This document shows positions 1 to 12,123 of a stretch of DNA of 64,000 nt, piece after piece; the stretch's first letter is position 1; the number at the start of each line of letters is the position of its first letter. The DNA comes from Isoetes taiwanensis (Eukaryota; Streptophyta; Lycopodiopsida; Isoetales; Isoetaceae): the NCBI GenBank assembly GCA_021234155.1, contig JAJEKV010000046.1, positions 4,008,665 to 4,072,664 on the forward strand, written 5' to 3'. The notes below the pieces were generated by a model, which had not been told where the DNA came from, did no database searches, and saw only the letters and a program-made list of their open reading frames with translations. The translations under genes were made by a program, and so were the position numbers.

Positions 1-1686
1 CATCAGCTCGTCCTCGTCTTAGTCTTCATCTCTCTTCTCCTCAAGCGAGCAATCACCCTATCAAGCGTTCCTCAATCTGTCCACCATCTCTTTGTACATG
101 TCCCGCTGTCCCAATAGCACAGCGTGTTCTTACGCTTTGAATTAGCAACCTGGTTCGCGTCACCATAACCACCTCCCGGTGCGGTTGTTGGGGCATGTCA
201 TCAATCCGACCTTCTATTCAACGCTTTGATTTGCCTCCTCGGCTCACGAAGCATGAGAAGGTTGAATTCATTCTCTTCTTCTTTTGCTGAATTGCCTTGG
301 CGTTTTCCTTTAGAAGATCATCTTGCTCCTTCAACCTCTTCATTAGAACACCCAACACTATGTGAAGGGAGTTCTATCCTCTTCGTTTTCCCTTATCGGT
401 TGAGGATGGGAGGGGCGTTAAGATTATAGAAGTGAGGAGCAAAGACTCTAACCGGGCGGAAGGAGCACAATGCAAGGACCTCAATTTATACATATTGGCG
501 CTTGAACATATTAAACCGCGATTAGGCAGCGTAAATGCATGTCGAGCCGGATTCAATCGTCGGTTGTCCGCTAGAACACATTAATGGTCTTGTCCATTTG
601 GAACACATTAATAACTATTCTAACTACTTTATGTATCACACCACCTTGAAATCTGCACGAGCTTTAAAACCCTATGAAGGGTTTAACCCGTGTGATCATC
701 TGTCATTAAAAATAGGAAGCGTAATATTCGGCACATTTGTCAAAAACTTTTTCCCATTGAGAAATAAAACCATTACAAACATTAAAAAAAGCGGGCCCCT
801 CTAGGAGGAGCCCGATGCCTATGATCGCCGGGCAAGCTCTTCACGGAGGCGGTGATAATTTTTTCTGCTCCTCCAACATGATTGCCGCCCCACAACAACC
901 ACGTTCTCATATTCCGCAACCTTATCTTCCCGCTCATCGAGTTGAGCTCGGGCAGCCTCTCCCGCTTCGATTAGGCCCTAAGCCCTCTCTTGGAGGTTAT
1001 ATCTCGTGGCGCAATTAGCGGTCTAAAGGCAACCAGTTGATTGTATAGCACTAAAATCACCTCCTATAGAAGGCGGCCTTGTCCTCCGCCGGCCAACCAG
1101 CGGCGTCTTCATCATTCTTTTTCTTTTAGAAAGGCGGATCCGTTCCTCCTTCAAACTTACAATGTTACGAATTTCCTTGACGAACTTGAGACAAGATCTG
1201 GCGAGGGGATGGGCTGGGCTGAGGCCATTGAAAAGTGATGGGAGAAACGGGGAGAGATGGCTGGCGGATGTGGTAGAACAGGAGATGGCGGATAGGAGAA
1301 GACAAAAGGCCTCGGCGTTTTATATAGAAACTAGAGATGCGTTGGAATCTCACGGTTTAGAATGCAGATAAAGTTGTGTAATAATAATCCCCGAAATTAT
1401 AGCATGCAATTAGCAGCGGTAGCCTATGTTAGCATCATGGGATCCGTCATATCCTAAGCCGTCTTGTATGCGGGCCGCAAAAGGCGATGTTATTGTGGCG
1501 GCACATGCCACGTCCTTGGCATGGCGTTGTCATCCACATGCCGCGTATGTGAATAGACATTGTCATCCACATGCAAATTCGCATTTACACGCAAGTTATC
1601 ACATAATCTAGCTAGATATTTGTGTTACATATACTTTTCCATTAATAAATTAGGAATTTATACATACAACGAGGTGTACGTTGTGG
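1..1686. other. Transposon-derived region with coiled-coil fragments
   Basis: No intact gene is visible. The minus strand carries short open stretches with charged, coiled-coil-like composition. The clearest is 819-974, about 51 residues reading LIEAGEAARAQLDERE at its start, rich in Glu, Arg and Gln. The opposite strand of 1-60 and 300-430 would encode acidic runs. The same style of acidic and coiled-coil minus-strand ORF recurs at 8501-8876 and 9997-10512, so I infer decayed pieces of one transposon protein family. No catalytic motif was seen. Confidence 0.35.
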
Positions 1687-2002
1687 AGATCATCTGACGA
1701 GCGAAATCCATTGATTGCTACCTAATTGCAAGCATGGCATTTCGCGTCGTCAGGTGATCTTTAATAAAACAAAACAAGAGAACAGATAGAAGCAAGAAAT
1801 AGAGCAATTTTTTTTTTTTACAACAAAAAATATATATACAATGGCTAGGGATCTTCATGATCCTGTATTGGTGCCCGTAAAGCCGCTGGTTCTCATCCTC
1901 CGCGGCTTCGAAGCTTCTTCTCCATATCTTCTAAGCGCTGCGAAATATTGTGTCGAGTTAAAAGCTGCCTCGACCCTATGGCTATTGGCCTCTCGGTACT
2001 GG

Positions 2003-2278
2003 TTAATGTTTTGCATGACTCAAGGTCTCGCTCATGCGGCTGACCCCCGTGAATTCTAACACATCCACCGCCTCCATCTTCGGCGAGGCGGCTGTTTTTT
2101 CGTCGTGAACTTCATGAACCTCTTCATCACCACGGCAAAGGGTGATGTCCGGGCGGCAGCTTCTGGGCGGTCGCCGCTGGAGGAGGATGAAGATGCCATC
2201 CCGGAGGAGAAGGCGGAAGGCGAAGGCGGAGAAGATGAGGAGAAAGAAGAGGAAGGCGGAGGAGGTCGGAGAAGGCAA
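2003..2278 (-). pseudogene. Degenerate copy of the 8501-8876 coiled-coil protein
   Basis: The minus strand between about 2280 and 2040 aligns by eye with the nucleotide sequence of 8870-8560. Shared landmarks are the TATA-like box, a purine-rich GAGGCGGAAGGCG tract and the stretch that in the 8.6-kb copy encodes VIKRFKEIHDENNRL. Here the equivalent reading (VMKRFMKFTTKKQPP) has drifted and the frame is interrupted. I read it as a second, more decayed copy of the same unknown gene. Confidence 0.35.
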
Positions 2279-2325
2279 GATAGAAAGGTCTTCTATTTAT
2301 ACTTGAGTTTTGTTGGTGGCTTGAG

Positions 2326-2385
2326 TCACACGACTTGAAGGATCGCGGTCGGGGAAAATGGACCGTTACTTCTGGCGTCGTGTGA
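2326..2385. repeat. Hairpin unit of the TCACACGAC/GTCGTGTGA family
   Basis: The left arm TCACACGAC and right arm GTCGTGTGA are perfect reverse complements about 60 bp apart. The unit lies just upstream, on the minus strand, of an E/R/G-rich remnant with a TATA-like TATTTATA (minus TATAAATA) next to it. It matches units at 8870, 10664 and 13461. Confidence 0.6.
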
Positions 2386-2814
2386 GGAAAAGGACCATTA
2401 CTTCTTCTAACGTCTTTTCTTCGAGAAAGAAAGTGATGATAATTTTTATTGATAATTTCGGTGATACAATCTATACATAAGTAATTTTCTTGATACATAA
2501 CTAAAGATAGAACTTCTCATTGAAGCAAAATAGAACGGCATGGAGATCACACGGACGAAATCCATTGATTGCTACCTAATTGCAAGCAAGGCATTTCGCG
2601 ATCGTGATATTTTAATAAAAGCGAGAACATACATTGGAACAAAGGGATAGATAGAAGCAAAAAATAGAGAAAACTTTTCTTTGAAGCAAAAATAGATAGA
2701 TACAACGGCTAGGGATCTTCATGATCCTCTAGCTGATTTTCATGTCCCTGTTGCGAAGCCAAGTAAGACTGCGTTCTCATCCTCCCTTAATTTCAGACTT
2801 CTTCTCCATATCAC

Positions 2815-3484
2815 AAGGCCCCCAAAATTGAATCAGTATGATTTTTTTGAAATGATTTATTAGTGAAAACCAAATCTTAAAATCATTATCGGTATGTGGG
2901 CCAAAAAGTTTACAAACCATATCTGGTTATACATTCTAGTCCATCACTACAATTCCACGACGTGATAAAAGATCGTTGTTTTTTGATATGGTAGTAGAAC
3001 ATGATAGTTATAGTTAGTCTTCATAACAACTTAAAATATATGATGTGCATTATTGCTTAATATGTCTAGTTTAATAGAATGATTATTAATCCCATCTATC
3101 TTTCTTAGCATATACACATGGTAATTTTAAGTGTTTATGTTACGATGATTTATAGTGATTAATCGTAACAACATACGATAAATGTAATTGGTTTAGGTTT
3201 GCTAGTATGAGTTTATAGTGATTAATTGTAACAACAATATATGATAATTATAGTTGGTTTAGATTTGCTAGTATGACCTTTTTTGCATGATACCAAATGG
3301 TTAACCAACTTTGCAATATTACCAAATAGTTCCTTGTAATTTTACAACCTAATTTTGAGCATATGATATTTAATATGATATTTAATAGTGTTGTATGACA
3401 ATGCAGTAGAGGATTTAGGGGATGTTGTGACTATAATGGAAAGGTGAACATGTGGGAGTTGAACCCACAATTTTACCATATGTT
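2815..3484. other. AT-rich non-coding stretch with 63-bp tandem duplication and SINE-like tail
   Basis: No coding signal is seen. Positions 3149-3277 hold two copies of a 63-66-bp unit containing TTTATAGTGATTAATCG and GGTTTAGGTTTGCTAGTATGA. On the minus strand near 3435-3485, GTGGGTTCAACTCCCAC resembles a Pol III B-box (GGTTCAANTCC), which suggests a fragment of a tRNA-derived SINE. Confidence 0.5.
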
Positions 3485-4626
3485 TCACAATAAAATTAGA
3501 TCAGATATAGTCATGTGATATGTTTCTAATGAGCGGACACCTAAAAGGTCGGATGCTTCATAATGCAAATAGAGAGGATCTTCCAGGACTGGTGGCCGTG
3601 CCATTAGACGGAATGCTGAAATTCTCAAATTAGCCCCACAAAAGCTGCATTCTAGAAGTGCAGACGATTTCATGGATGCTTTCAATGCAGAGCCTTTATT
3701 AACTTCATCTTTGTCTACCTTTGAGCTTGTTAAATGTTTAGAACCATGGGTATGATGTTTCTTTGCCGGCTTTTACTAGGGCCAGGCCGAACATGCATTC
3801 TGGTAGATTGAAGCGAGAATGATTGTCGTATTTTGCTGCGGAAGGCAATAAACGTGCCTCCCATCCACATAGGCCAATAACCTTTTGTGCCTGCAAATCA
3901 ATAGGAATAACTTAATGTCATTTATAAATACACCAAGACAATAGAGTTTTAAGATAATAGCTAGATTAAAAAGTATTTCATAAGCGGCATCTACAAGGAT
4001 AAAAGATGCGGACCTTGTAAAATGCGATATGATAGAGGCATTGAACTTTCACAAGCAAATTCTTCTCCTGTTATCATGCGAGATGGATGTTGCGAAAGAA
4101 GGCGTTCAATCTGTGGACCCCTTGGCTGACTTCATCGGTCAAACAAGCTGGCGAGAAAAACAAAGCTGCTTGAAGGGCATCATACCGATCATTATAAGCA
4201 CCAATCGAGCTGATGGTAGAGAGGATAGAAAGTATCCTATAGATTACGAGCGTGTATTTCCTCTCCATGGACAAAGTCTTGATTGCCCTGTGTCAAGCTT
4301 CTCCCAGAATGTTTCAACGGCACTATCAACTATACCGACAAGGGGGTAAATAAAATGAGTCTGTGCGACCCAGCTAATTTTATTACACTTTTCAACCGGA
4401 TAATAGAATTAAGTGCCTTCTCTGGGGAGACATATTATTCACACGGCTCATATTACAAACATGGAGAATCAAGATGGAATTTATTATGAGGAAAAGCGAA
4501 CCCTCATTTTGTGACCAAAGATTTTGGCGTAGAAAAGATAAGGTGTGCTCCACATCCTTCACATTTTATTGTATCCGTACCAATATTTACCCATCCTCGT
4601 CTAGCACAAGCTAGTGGACCAATAAT
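3485..4626 (-). pseudogene. C3HC zinc-finger protein (NIPA/ILP1-like) pseudogene
   Basis: Minus-strand exon pieces line up in the order expected for the plant C3HC zinc-finger (NIPA/ZC3HC1/ILP1-like) family. 4626-4510 reads PLACARRGWVNIGTDTIKCEGCGAHL after a good acceptor. 4330-4030 reads VETFWEKLDTGQSRLCPWRG, then, after a one-base frameshift, IGAYNDRYDAL. 3895-3770 contains LCGWEARLLP and 3760-3485 contains SALLECSFCGANLRISAFR. Several expected zinc ligands look lost (the usual GH of LDxGH is GQ; the Cys after PWRGN is Arg) and a TAA follows at once. Introns are kept, so this is a decayed duplicate rather than a processed copy. The family's usual N-terminus was not found upstream. Confidence 0.7.
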
Positions 4627-4726
4627 CTGCCACGAAAAGAGTTTTAGGCGTAAATTTTTTTTTTTAGAAGCATAATCATTCCTAAAAGGAATGAGGAATT
4701 TAGAAGCCAGATTGCTTAGAAGCATG

Positions 4727-6640
4727 AAAACAAATGAGCATTACCTAGCTTGGTTCGGGAAATTTTTTACTTGCTAAAGGAAAATTTCCTGTGCTTTTTT
4801 GGAGAACCTGCTAGCAAGTAAATGTTGCCTACAATTTCCTCTAGATTTAAATCCAACCAGCAAGTTTCTTATAAATTTAGATTTAACCTACAACTTTTTG
4901 TAAAATCCAAGCCAATAAGCAACAAGCCTTAGAATAAAAAATAACATTCAAAAATCAGATATCAGATGTTTATCTGACATACATTAGTATTATATAATAA
5001 GACAAGAAACAAGCTGGTAACTTGAACAACAAAAGATAATCAGCTTGTGAAAGAGTACCACAAACAATATGCATGAAAGAAAAGGCTCCATCCTCAACTT
5101 CAACTGGGTCATTTCTACTTGCTCTCCAAGGTATTATATTGGCTGCTGAGAAAATATGCATCTTTTTCAAATGCACTCCTACATTGCAGCTTGTATTAAA
5201 GATTACACTGCAGTTATAATTTGCGTTCTATAAATAATTAGAATGGACATGCTCACAATATGGAAAAAATAACCCTATTTTTCCTCTTAAGTAGAGAGAC
5301 AATAAGAAAATACACTAACCTGGTACAAGATCTTCAGCTCAATAACAAAAGTCCAGGGCTATATTATATTAATCCACATGTAAGAATTGCTTCAGTGTTA
5401 AACAGCTAGAGTAGCAGCGTGATTTATACAAAAAATCTAGAGTTGCGTTCAACAGCTAGAGTTGTTCTTTCACTGAATAGCAACTAAGGAAACAAGCAAA
5501 ACAAGAAATAAAAGCCTAAGCACTACATGAAATCCAAGCAAAAACAGTGTTGTTCTTCTACTAAAAATAACCAAGAAAGCAAGGCTAACCTTTTATAGGC
5601 GCATAGTTGGAGATGAGCTTCTTTGTTGCGGCTGCAGACGGTAGAAATAAAAAACATGAAATGGCAGCCCATATAATGAAATGGATCACAACAACATTTA
5701 ATAAGAGCAGTGCTCACCACCAGCATGAAATACTTCTGATAGACGATGCTCTCATCAAATCCTGGCATGTTCTTTGCCCAAATAAAAAAAATCCCCTTTG
5801 CCTGATCTGCACTGCACTGCATCCCGTCCTTTGTAAAGGAGCAAAGAATGCAATGGCAAATGCAATAGACAAATGCCTTATTGGGAAACGATGGATGCCT
5901 GATAGCCATCGATCGGCCATATTTTCTCATCTCTCGCCTCTCTCCTCTATTAAACGCATATCTGCTCATCTCCCGCCTCTTTCCTCTATTAAACGCAGCT
6001 GCTCTGCTTCCTAAAAAGAAGAAAAGGAAAATCGAAATTAGGTATTAGTGAAAATTCGGACAAAGAAAATCACGTGTTGTAAAAGTTCCGTTGTTTTTTT
6101 TCTATTCCATTTTGTTTCCTAAAAAGTAACAGATTCGCTCGGAGACAGTACCGGTCAATTTTTTATTAACACGACTTTTTTCGCACGTTTGTACAAACGC
6201 AAGTTGAGTCTAGAGTGTCCATGTTGCTGCCAGATAAGACTTTTGTGCATGTGGATGGGCTTAAAATCGTTGGATTTCATCGATGGTCACAAAAAATTAA
6301 TCGAAATTCCAGCATGTACAGTGCGGGAAGTTACGCCGGCGTTGGGGAAGCTATGGCGGGGCAGAGTTTTTGAAGAAACAAAGCGTGGTATTTTCTAAAC
6401 TACATATTTTCTATGTTTTATTGTTGCATTCCTCTGTCTGCTATCTTTCTTTGCTTTACGCTTAGTTGAACAAAAGGATACATATGACTGCATATTTCAT
6501 GGTGTTGCCTGCTCTTACGATGTAATAATGGAAGCCCTTTGCCCTGGAAAGAAAGAATGCAGTGAAGCAATCTATTTAAGCAGTCTCCAGCACTTATCTA
6601 GAATTGATTCTGGCTAGTTATGCCAAGCATTGACAACCAT
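4727..6640. other. Mostly non-coding; unidentified exon-like piece at 5920-5720 (minus)
   Basis: Positions 4730-5500 are AT-rich with no recognisable gene. On the minus strand, an acceptor-like TTTACAAAG near 5840 is followed by an open stretch containing the peptide AKNMPGFDESIVYQKYF and then GTGAGC, a plausible donor. I could not assign it to a family. 5940-6000 has a short tandem repeat (TCTCATCTCYCGCCTCTYTCCTCTATTAAACGC, twice). The rest shows nothing recognisable. Confidence 0.3.
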
Positions 6641-8480
6641 TGAGTTATATTTGCTCTGGCAGTTCACCTCATGGGGTCAAAACTTAGTTGTTTGACACCA
6701 TCTTCATTTGCAGGGAATGGCCTAGAGCGCTCATATGAGATATTCCTTATAAAATGCTGCAATCTGGATGGCCCTAAAAAAAGGTGGAACATCCCAAACG
6801 ATAATAGCATGTATTTGCTCATGTAGGCAGACAATTTAGGGTATTGAGGATACTTCCTCACCAACTCTTCCAACCTCTTGATGGCTTTTTCCTAATAGGT
6901 TCCCTATACTCCTCACCATACTCATTGTCCCCTGCAGGACCCTCATGTCTTGTACATTATATTCCTTAGCTCCTTGAAAATTTCATTTCTATGCACCTTT
7001 TTTGAGAATTGGTTATGACATAGGCCAATGGCAAGCCATTGCAATGGTCATCAAATGTAGTACCTGCATAATAGAAACTAGAAGCTTTGATTGGATCTAG
7101 AATTGAAATGCTATCTACATTTTAAATGAACTTCGGAAATGATCTACAATAGAAATGAACCCAAATGATCGTCAAGGGACTAGCATATTTAACATACCTA
7201 TTGCCTGGTATGATGATGAAAGTATTCCAAGCCCATGTGGAAGTAGCCAAAGCATTTATTGACATTCATTTGTTTTCGCTAATTAAGTTACAAAATGTAA
7301 ATATTATAGTAAAGCATACTTCAACAAGTGCTCCCATGCCCATGGATAAGCATCTCAGTAAGCACCTCAATCTAAAAATAAATTTTTTTTTTCAAACTTT
7401 GCAAAAACCCAAAGTAGAATCTTTTAGAATGTTCAACGCTCTAGAACGCATTCCTTGAGAACCTTTTTTTTAATTCCTTCAGTTACTATAGATGGCTATA
7501 CCAGTTGTACTACATGCTAAAGATACCACATGTCATTCCTATAAAACATTAATAGTAAATAAATGTATTTTATTTGTCAAAATGCAACAATGACCTACAA
7601 ATAGCACCCAATCTAGTGGACCATAAGCCCATTCAATTTGTTTACCATGGCCGCTAAGTCCCAAGGTATGCTGGTCAAAATTTCAATAATCCTTTCTAGT
7701 TTAATGTTGGAGAATTACTATCTAGTCAATCGTACCAACCTTAAGAGTGTTGAATGAGATGGCAAAGTCTAACAAATATTTCATTGCTTCAATCTTTGGC
7801 GAAGAAAGCGACTATGGGTCTATTCTCATCTATCGACAAAACTATAAATAATGTGGCGATATCTACATGCCACAATCCATACTTATCACCATTCATTGAC
7901 ACCCAAATTACATACTACAGAGAGATGGCAAACTAAAGTTCTTGGCTATTAAGATCTTCTAATGTTTTTGAAGATTGCAACACCTGAAGAATTAGGTATA
8001 GTAGTTGGAATGACTAGTTAATATGGAAAATTATGCTCACGATCAATAGTGACTCAAGGATTGGAACAAGTATATAATAAAAGCAACAAAATAAACCAGA
8101 TCAAAATGGACTATAGAATAAGCAAGTAGCAAAAGCATAGCATATTTGCAAAATCAAATGCGATCTTTGAACTAAATTCAACGCATTAGAACTATCTTAC
8201 AAAACCATATAGGTTATTGACAATTAGCATTAGAAATCATCCTATATTACAGTATTAAAAATGCACGCTAGAAAAACACCTTCCAACTAGTGATGATTTC
8301 AAGAAACTAGTATAAGAGATAGAATTAGTATCAAAAATATGATGCAAACTAGTAATGATTCACAAAACCATGGAGAATATATGGTTTTTGATGAGATTAC
8401 AATTTATGAGTATGGAAAATCACATTTATACTAGTTCTCATGGTGATTATTTATCGTGCTCTTTTTGGGGGCCTTGTGCT
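6641..8480. other. Non-coding stretch with one minus-strand ORF fragment
   Basis: At 6664-6873 the minus strand has an open stretch (LEELVRKYPQYPKLSAY at its start) that looks like decayed coding sequence but is not recognised. From 6900 to 8480 the sequence is AT-rich with no supported gene, RNA or repeat structure. Confidence 0.3.
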
Positions 8481-8500
8481 GTGAAATCTTTGTGGCGGTT

Positions 8501-8876
8501 TCAAGCGCCTCGGCCTACTTGACTCGTCGCCTCTTGGTACATGGCGAATGTTTCCGCGAGCTCAATGTCTCGCTCGTGCAGCAGCTCCCTCGTGAAGGCT
8601 AATCTGTCGACCACCTCCATATTCTCGGCGACGAGGCGGTTGTTTTCATCATGGATCTCCTTGAATCTCTTTATCACCCTTTGCAAAGGGTGATGTCCAC
8701 GGGCAGCTCTCAGGCATTTGGGGAGTGCTATCTTGGCGTGGTAAACTTGCTAGGGAAGATGATGATGCCATCGGGCCGAAGGTGGAGGGCGAAGCGGAAG
8801 TAGAAGATGGCGAGAAGGCGGAAGGCGTCGGAGGTCGAGTGGACATCGGTCTTCTATTTATAACATGAGTCACCAC
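8501..8876 (-). CDS. Unknown coiled-coil protein with Ser/Pro-rich N-terminus (transposon-like, frameshifted)
   Basis: Two overlapping minus-strand frames seem to belong together. The upstream part (8876-8649) is Ser/Pro/Thr-rich (PTPSAFSPSSTSASPSTF). The downstream part (8686-8501) is a charged helix with VIKRFKEIHDENNRLV and ENMEVVDRLAFTRELLHERD, a likely coiled coil. They overlap near 8650-8690 in different frames, which suggests one frameshift or an unrecognised intron. A TATA-like TATAAATA (minus) and a TCACCACGA/GTCGTGTGA hairpin lie just upstream. Related decayed sequence occurs at 2003-2278. No enzyme motif was found; a transposon accessory or gag-like protein is a guess. Confidence 0.35.
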
Positions 8877-8970
8877 GAGTTGCTTCTCGGCGTCGTGTGA
8901 GGAATAAATAAATTAATTGTTTTTTCAATAATATTTCATTTCTTGAGATAAATATCACACGGCGAAAACC
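8870..8970. repeat. Hairpin unit and adjacent half-unit of the TCACACGGC family
   Basis: 8870-8900 contains the arms TCACCACGA and GTCGTGTGA. About 55 bp further, ATCACACGGCGAAAACC matches the left arm of the same family, possibly the start of a neighbouring copy. Confidence 0.5.
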
Positions 8971-9310
8971 TAGATATGACAGAAAATCGGTGATGTATTT
9001 GCGTGATGTGAATAAATACAAATAAAATAATTTTTATTAGGAATTTGGAAGGACAATACGTACATAAATAATTTTACTGGATACAAGTTGGAAAATATGT
9101 AACTTCCAATTTTTTAAGCTTAAATTCGTCAATTTCATGCTCTTTCAATCCCTGCCTTGCCCGATCCAACAAGGCAATGACTTCCATGTTATCGACCCGA
9201 CTTCCAACCTTGGGTGAGTCAAGCCGTGACTAAAAAATTTAATATATTGCTCGCATGAGACCCGGCAGTGCGTCAAAATATTGTAGCACAACATCCGCCC
9301 AGAATTGCTA

Positions 9311-9777
9311 TCACCCTTTCGGTGTTTGATGCCAATTGGGAATGGTTTCGAACATGCATAATGCGGATGTAATAGACAAACTACGCACCTTTTGGATTTG
9401 AAAGTTACGCTGAAAGGCGATTATCTCCCCATTAGCGAATCTTGAGATATGTCGTAACAATGTAGAGTCCTTCAATCTTTCCTGTCCCCAGCGTGCATGT
9501 CGGCAAGAAAAATCATCTACTTCCCACAAATAAGAACCCTCAAGCTTATCTTCTTCACATTTATCCTCATCTCACGAGGCTTATCTTTGCTTGATTGGTG
9601 AAGGGCTGCCAAACACTGTAGATGTTGTTGGCGACTTTGCGGAGTATTTGGAATTCTTCTTTTCGTTGGTAGATTCGCCTCATCTTGAGCAAATCGAGAC
9701 TCCGACCTCTCATAGGCTTCTTTAAGCTTTATAGCATTGCCGGTATAATTAGACACTTCAAACATCTCTTTGTCCAA
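9311..9777 (-). pseudogene. Unidentified transposon-like coding remnant
   Basis: Two minus-strand open stretches, 9777-9517 (starting MDKEMFEVSNYTGNAIKLKE) and 9529-9311 (containing SRFANGEIIAFQRNFQ), overlap in different frames and look like one coding region broken by a frameshift. They lie downstream of the 10512-9997 ORF on the same strand, between two hairpin units (8955 and 10664), which suggests one ~1.8-kb element. The family is not recognised. Confidence 0.3.
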
Positions 9778-9996
9778 ACCCTCTTCAAAATCTAGGCCTA
9801 AGTTTACCCATTAGGCCAAAGGTGGCGATAAGCTCGTCTTCCCTAGCACACATTAAGTAACAAAAGGCGGGTTCCTCGGTATATCACTTAGCAATAGGTA
9901 TTCTTTGCCTTCCACTAAAATTGGCGTTATGCGGACAACTTCTTTTCATCCTCATCCCCATCCTCATCACCTTCATAATCATCTCCCTCCTCTGGT

Positions 9997-10512
9997 TCAC
10001 CCAAGGCGGTCGTCGAAGCTAAAAACTCCTACATTTTGCTCTTCTTCTTGTAGATCTATCTCCATTTCTATGTCATCGGCATCATCACATAACGACCCCC
10101 TTGGCTTAAAGATTTCATTGTTTCCGGTGTATCTTGGTTTGGCGGCGAATGCAATAACTAGCAAATGCAAGCGGCAAAGAGAAATAAGATACCTTCTTAA
10201 GCACAAGGGCCTTGGCCGAGGAGGAGCCCGTTCGGCGGCATTCTTGAAAACATCTTCCCTGTTTGCAAATGGGAAGCCGCCTCCTCTAGAGCTGGTTTTG
10301 GAATCCACGAGGCGGGGACATACGCAAAGGGCGTGCGGCGAGACCAAGCGGTCCGGGTGAAAGCTAAGACAACCTCGCGATAGCATCCAAGCTCGCTTCT
10401 TGTTTGCCATGATGTCCAACTCCTTGCAATAGAAGCGGATAAATCGCGGTCGGCGCAACTTCCTCGTTGTCATGAGGGCGGATGCATACCATTCGGGAAC
10501 TTCACATAACAA
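9997..10512 (-). CDS. Unknown protein, part of a hairpin-bounded element
   Basis: A 171-codon minus-strand frame starts with MLCEVPEWYASALMTTRKLR and ends in an acidic region (DDADDIEMEIDLQEEEQ). Another frame of the same DNA is also open over parts of this stretch, so the reading is uncertain. Upstream on the minus strand is an AACCCTAACCCTAACCCTAA motif (10643-10661, telobox-like), then the GGATCACACGG hairpin at 10664-10730. No family was recognised; a transposon protein is likely from its setting. Confidence 0.3.
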   Translation of the reverse strand: MLCEVPEWYASALMTTRKLRRPRFIRFYCKELDIMANKKRAWMLSRGCLSFHPDRLVSPHALCVCPRLVDSKTSSRGGGFPFANREDVFKNAAERAPPRPRPLCLRRYLISLCRLHLLVIAFAAKPRYTGNNEIFKPRGSLCDDADDIEMEIDLQEEEQNVGVFSFDDRLG

Positions 10513-10642
10513 TCCATGGCGAAGCTGCAGCCGAAAGCAAGAAGATGTTTAGGGGCGGTGGTAAATTTGTCGCCGAACTCAAGTAGCCATTGTCGATTAT
10601 GAAAGGGGACCACGGCCGTTGTGGGGAGATTTGTCCGTACAT

Positions 10643-10730
10643 TTTAGGGTTAGGGTTAGGGTTGGATCACACGGCTTAAAGACTACTATGTGCAACAAAA
10701 AGCACAATGCTTGCTGGCGTCGTGTGATCC
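10643..10730. repeat. Telobox-like repeat plus GGATCACACGG/CGTGTGATCC hairpin
   Basis: 10643-10661 is a short TTAGGG run (GGGTTAGGGTTAGGG). It is immediately followed by GGATCACACGG (10664-10674) and, 55 bp on, by GGCGTCGTGTGATCC (to 10730), forming the cleanest hairpin of the family. Telobox-like AAACCCTAA motifs occur in plant promoters; here it faces the minus-strand ORF beginning at 10512. Confidence 0.6.
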
Positions 10731-12120
10731 TCCGTATAACATAAAAAAAAAAAAAAAAGTACAAAAGCTAGGCTTCTAAGAAAGAAATGGACTAAGAGAT
10801 TAAGCTTATAAAGCCATTACATTAAGAAATATTATACATATGAAAAAAACACAAAGGCACTTCACGGCCTTTTTGGGGGTCTTTCTTCTTGTTGTATTCG
10901 ACCATAAAATTTTGACCATAGTACTCGGGATCCCTTATGCGTAAGGCGAGGCGCATGTCCTTGGGCATGGCAGATCACCCGCTTGGCATGTATTGCTGCA
11001 AAGCTGCGAGTCCTCGAGCAGGCCAGGCACCAAGCGGCCCCGAAGCCATTTTGAAGAGCATTTAAAGGCAGTTGCTTGAATTCTCATGGCTGGTATGATG
11101 TATCGCACCACACTCTTGCAGAATCTCTTTCACGAGGCCTGGCAAATGGGATCTGGCGGAATGACCATCTCGGTGCTACCCGATACTTCTTAATCTCGCG
11201 CCTCTTTAATGGGAGGCCGTCTTCGCTTCCGCCACTACCCTCACCCACCCGGCATTTGGAGCTGTTGCTCGGCCGACTCTTCCGGCCGTCTCCTCATTCT
11301 GTCGCCTTCCCCTTTCGGGCGTTGGGCCTCCTCCTTTGATTTGAAGGTTACGGGGCATCCACGGGGCTTGGGAGGAGGCGATAAGAGCAAGAAGAGGCGG
11401 CTGCCCAATAATTAATCCGGCGTCATATTCTGCTCGCCGGTCTCTCACATTTCCATCCTCAGTCTCGAGGGCGGAGTGCACCTCCCTACTTACTCACGGA
11501 GCCGTCGTCATGCGGTTTCTTTTCGGGTCTTACGTTAGGCATGGTGGGGCGTTGATGATTTTAGTGGTATTATATCGTAATATGGGTATCACTATTTTGG
11601 CGATAATCTTATGTTCGAAACTTTTTTGGAAGGCGATAAATTTTGTCCCTTCAAGAATTTTTGTAGTGCATGTGGCGATAAATATTAATCACAAAAGCAT
11701 TTGTTTAGTATTAAAATCTTACCATAGTATTGTTGTCATGAGTGCAACATAATGACACACATAAGAGCCACTAATTAATGTCGTAAACCCCCATTTACTT
11801 TTGTTTCTGTATATCAGAATACTATTTTCTCAAACGTGATTGTATCCCATGGTAAAGACATCAAATGGTATGGCTTTATCATGTTCTATAGACATTTAAG
11901 GCATAGGTAAATAAAAATTCAAAACCTTCATCTCTTTACTCCCCAATTATATGAAATTGGTAACTCTATGTGCTTTAACTAGGCCATCTGTTTGAGATTT
12001 ATGAATTGAGATTATTGATAGGGAGGCGAAAAAACTCCTTCACTGAGTCCATATAGTTGGCGAATGTGGTAGAAGAGGGAAAGCTTCTCCAAAAAAAATT
12101 GGCGAATTAATCTCACTATT
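10731..12120. other. Decayed coding-like and AT-rich sequence
   Basis: 10880-11520 is GC-rich with several overlapping short open frames on both strands and no recognisable protein. From 11540 to 12120 it is AT-rich and featureless. It may belong to the same mosaic of decayed elements. Confidence 0.25.
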
Positions 12121-12123
12121 TTA

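Larger units (their letters stand above)
1687..2814. repeat. Pair of ~250-bp direct repeats, each opening with a hairpin
   Basis: Positions 1687-1930 and 2544-2814 are diverged direct repeats. Both begin with a hairpin (AGATCA...GCGAAAT / ATTTCGC...TGATCT) around a shared core CCATTGATTGCTACCTAATT. Both then contain an A-rich stretch with AGATAGAAGCAA and the phrase GGCTAGGGATCTTCATGATC. They could be terminal repeats of a small element (TRIM-like) or two insertions of one repeat; no flanking duplication was identified. Confidence 0.55.

Noticed and set aside
5523-6014. Two long overlapping frames on opposite strands (148 and 135 codons)
   Set aside because: Neither shows family features along its length. 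At most an exon-like piece is present on the minus strand, so no gene was called.
10643-10661. Interstitial telomere
   Set aside because: Only about three TTAGGG units, not the plant TTTAGGG repeat; more like a telobox or chance repeat.
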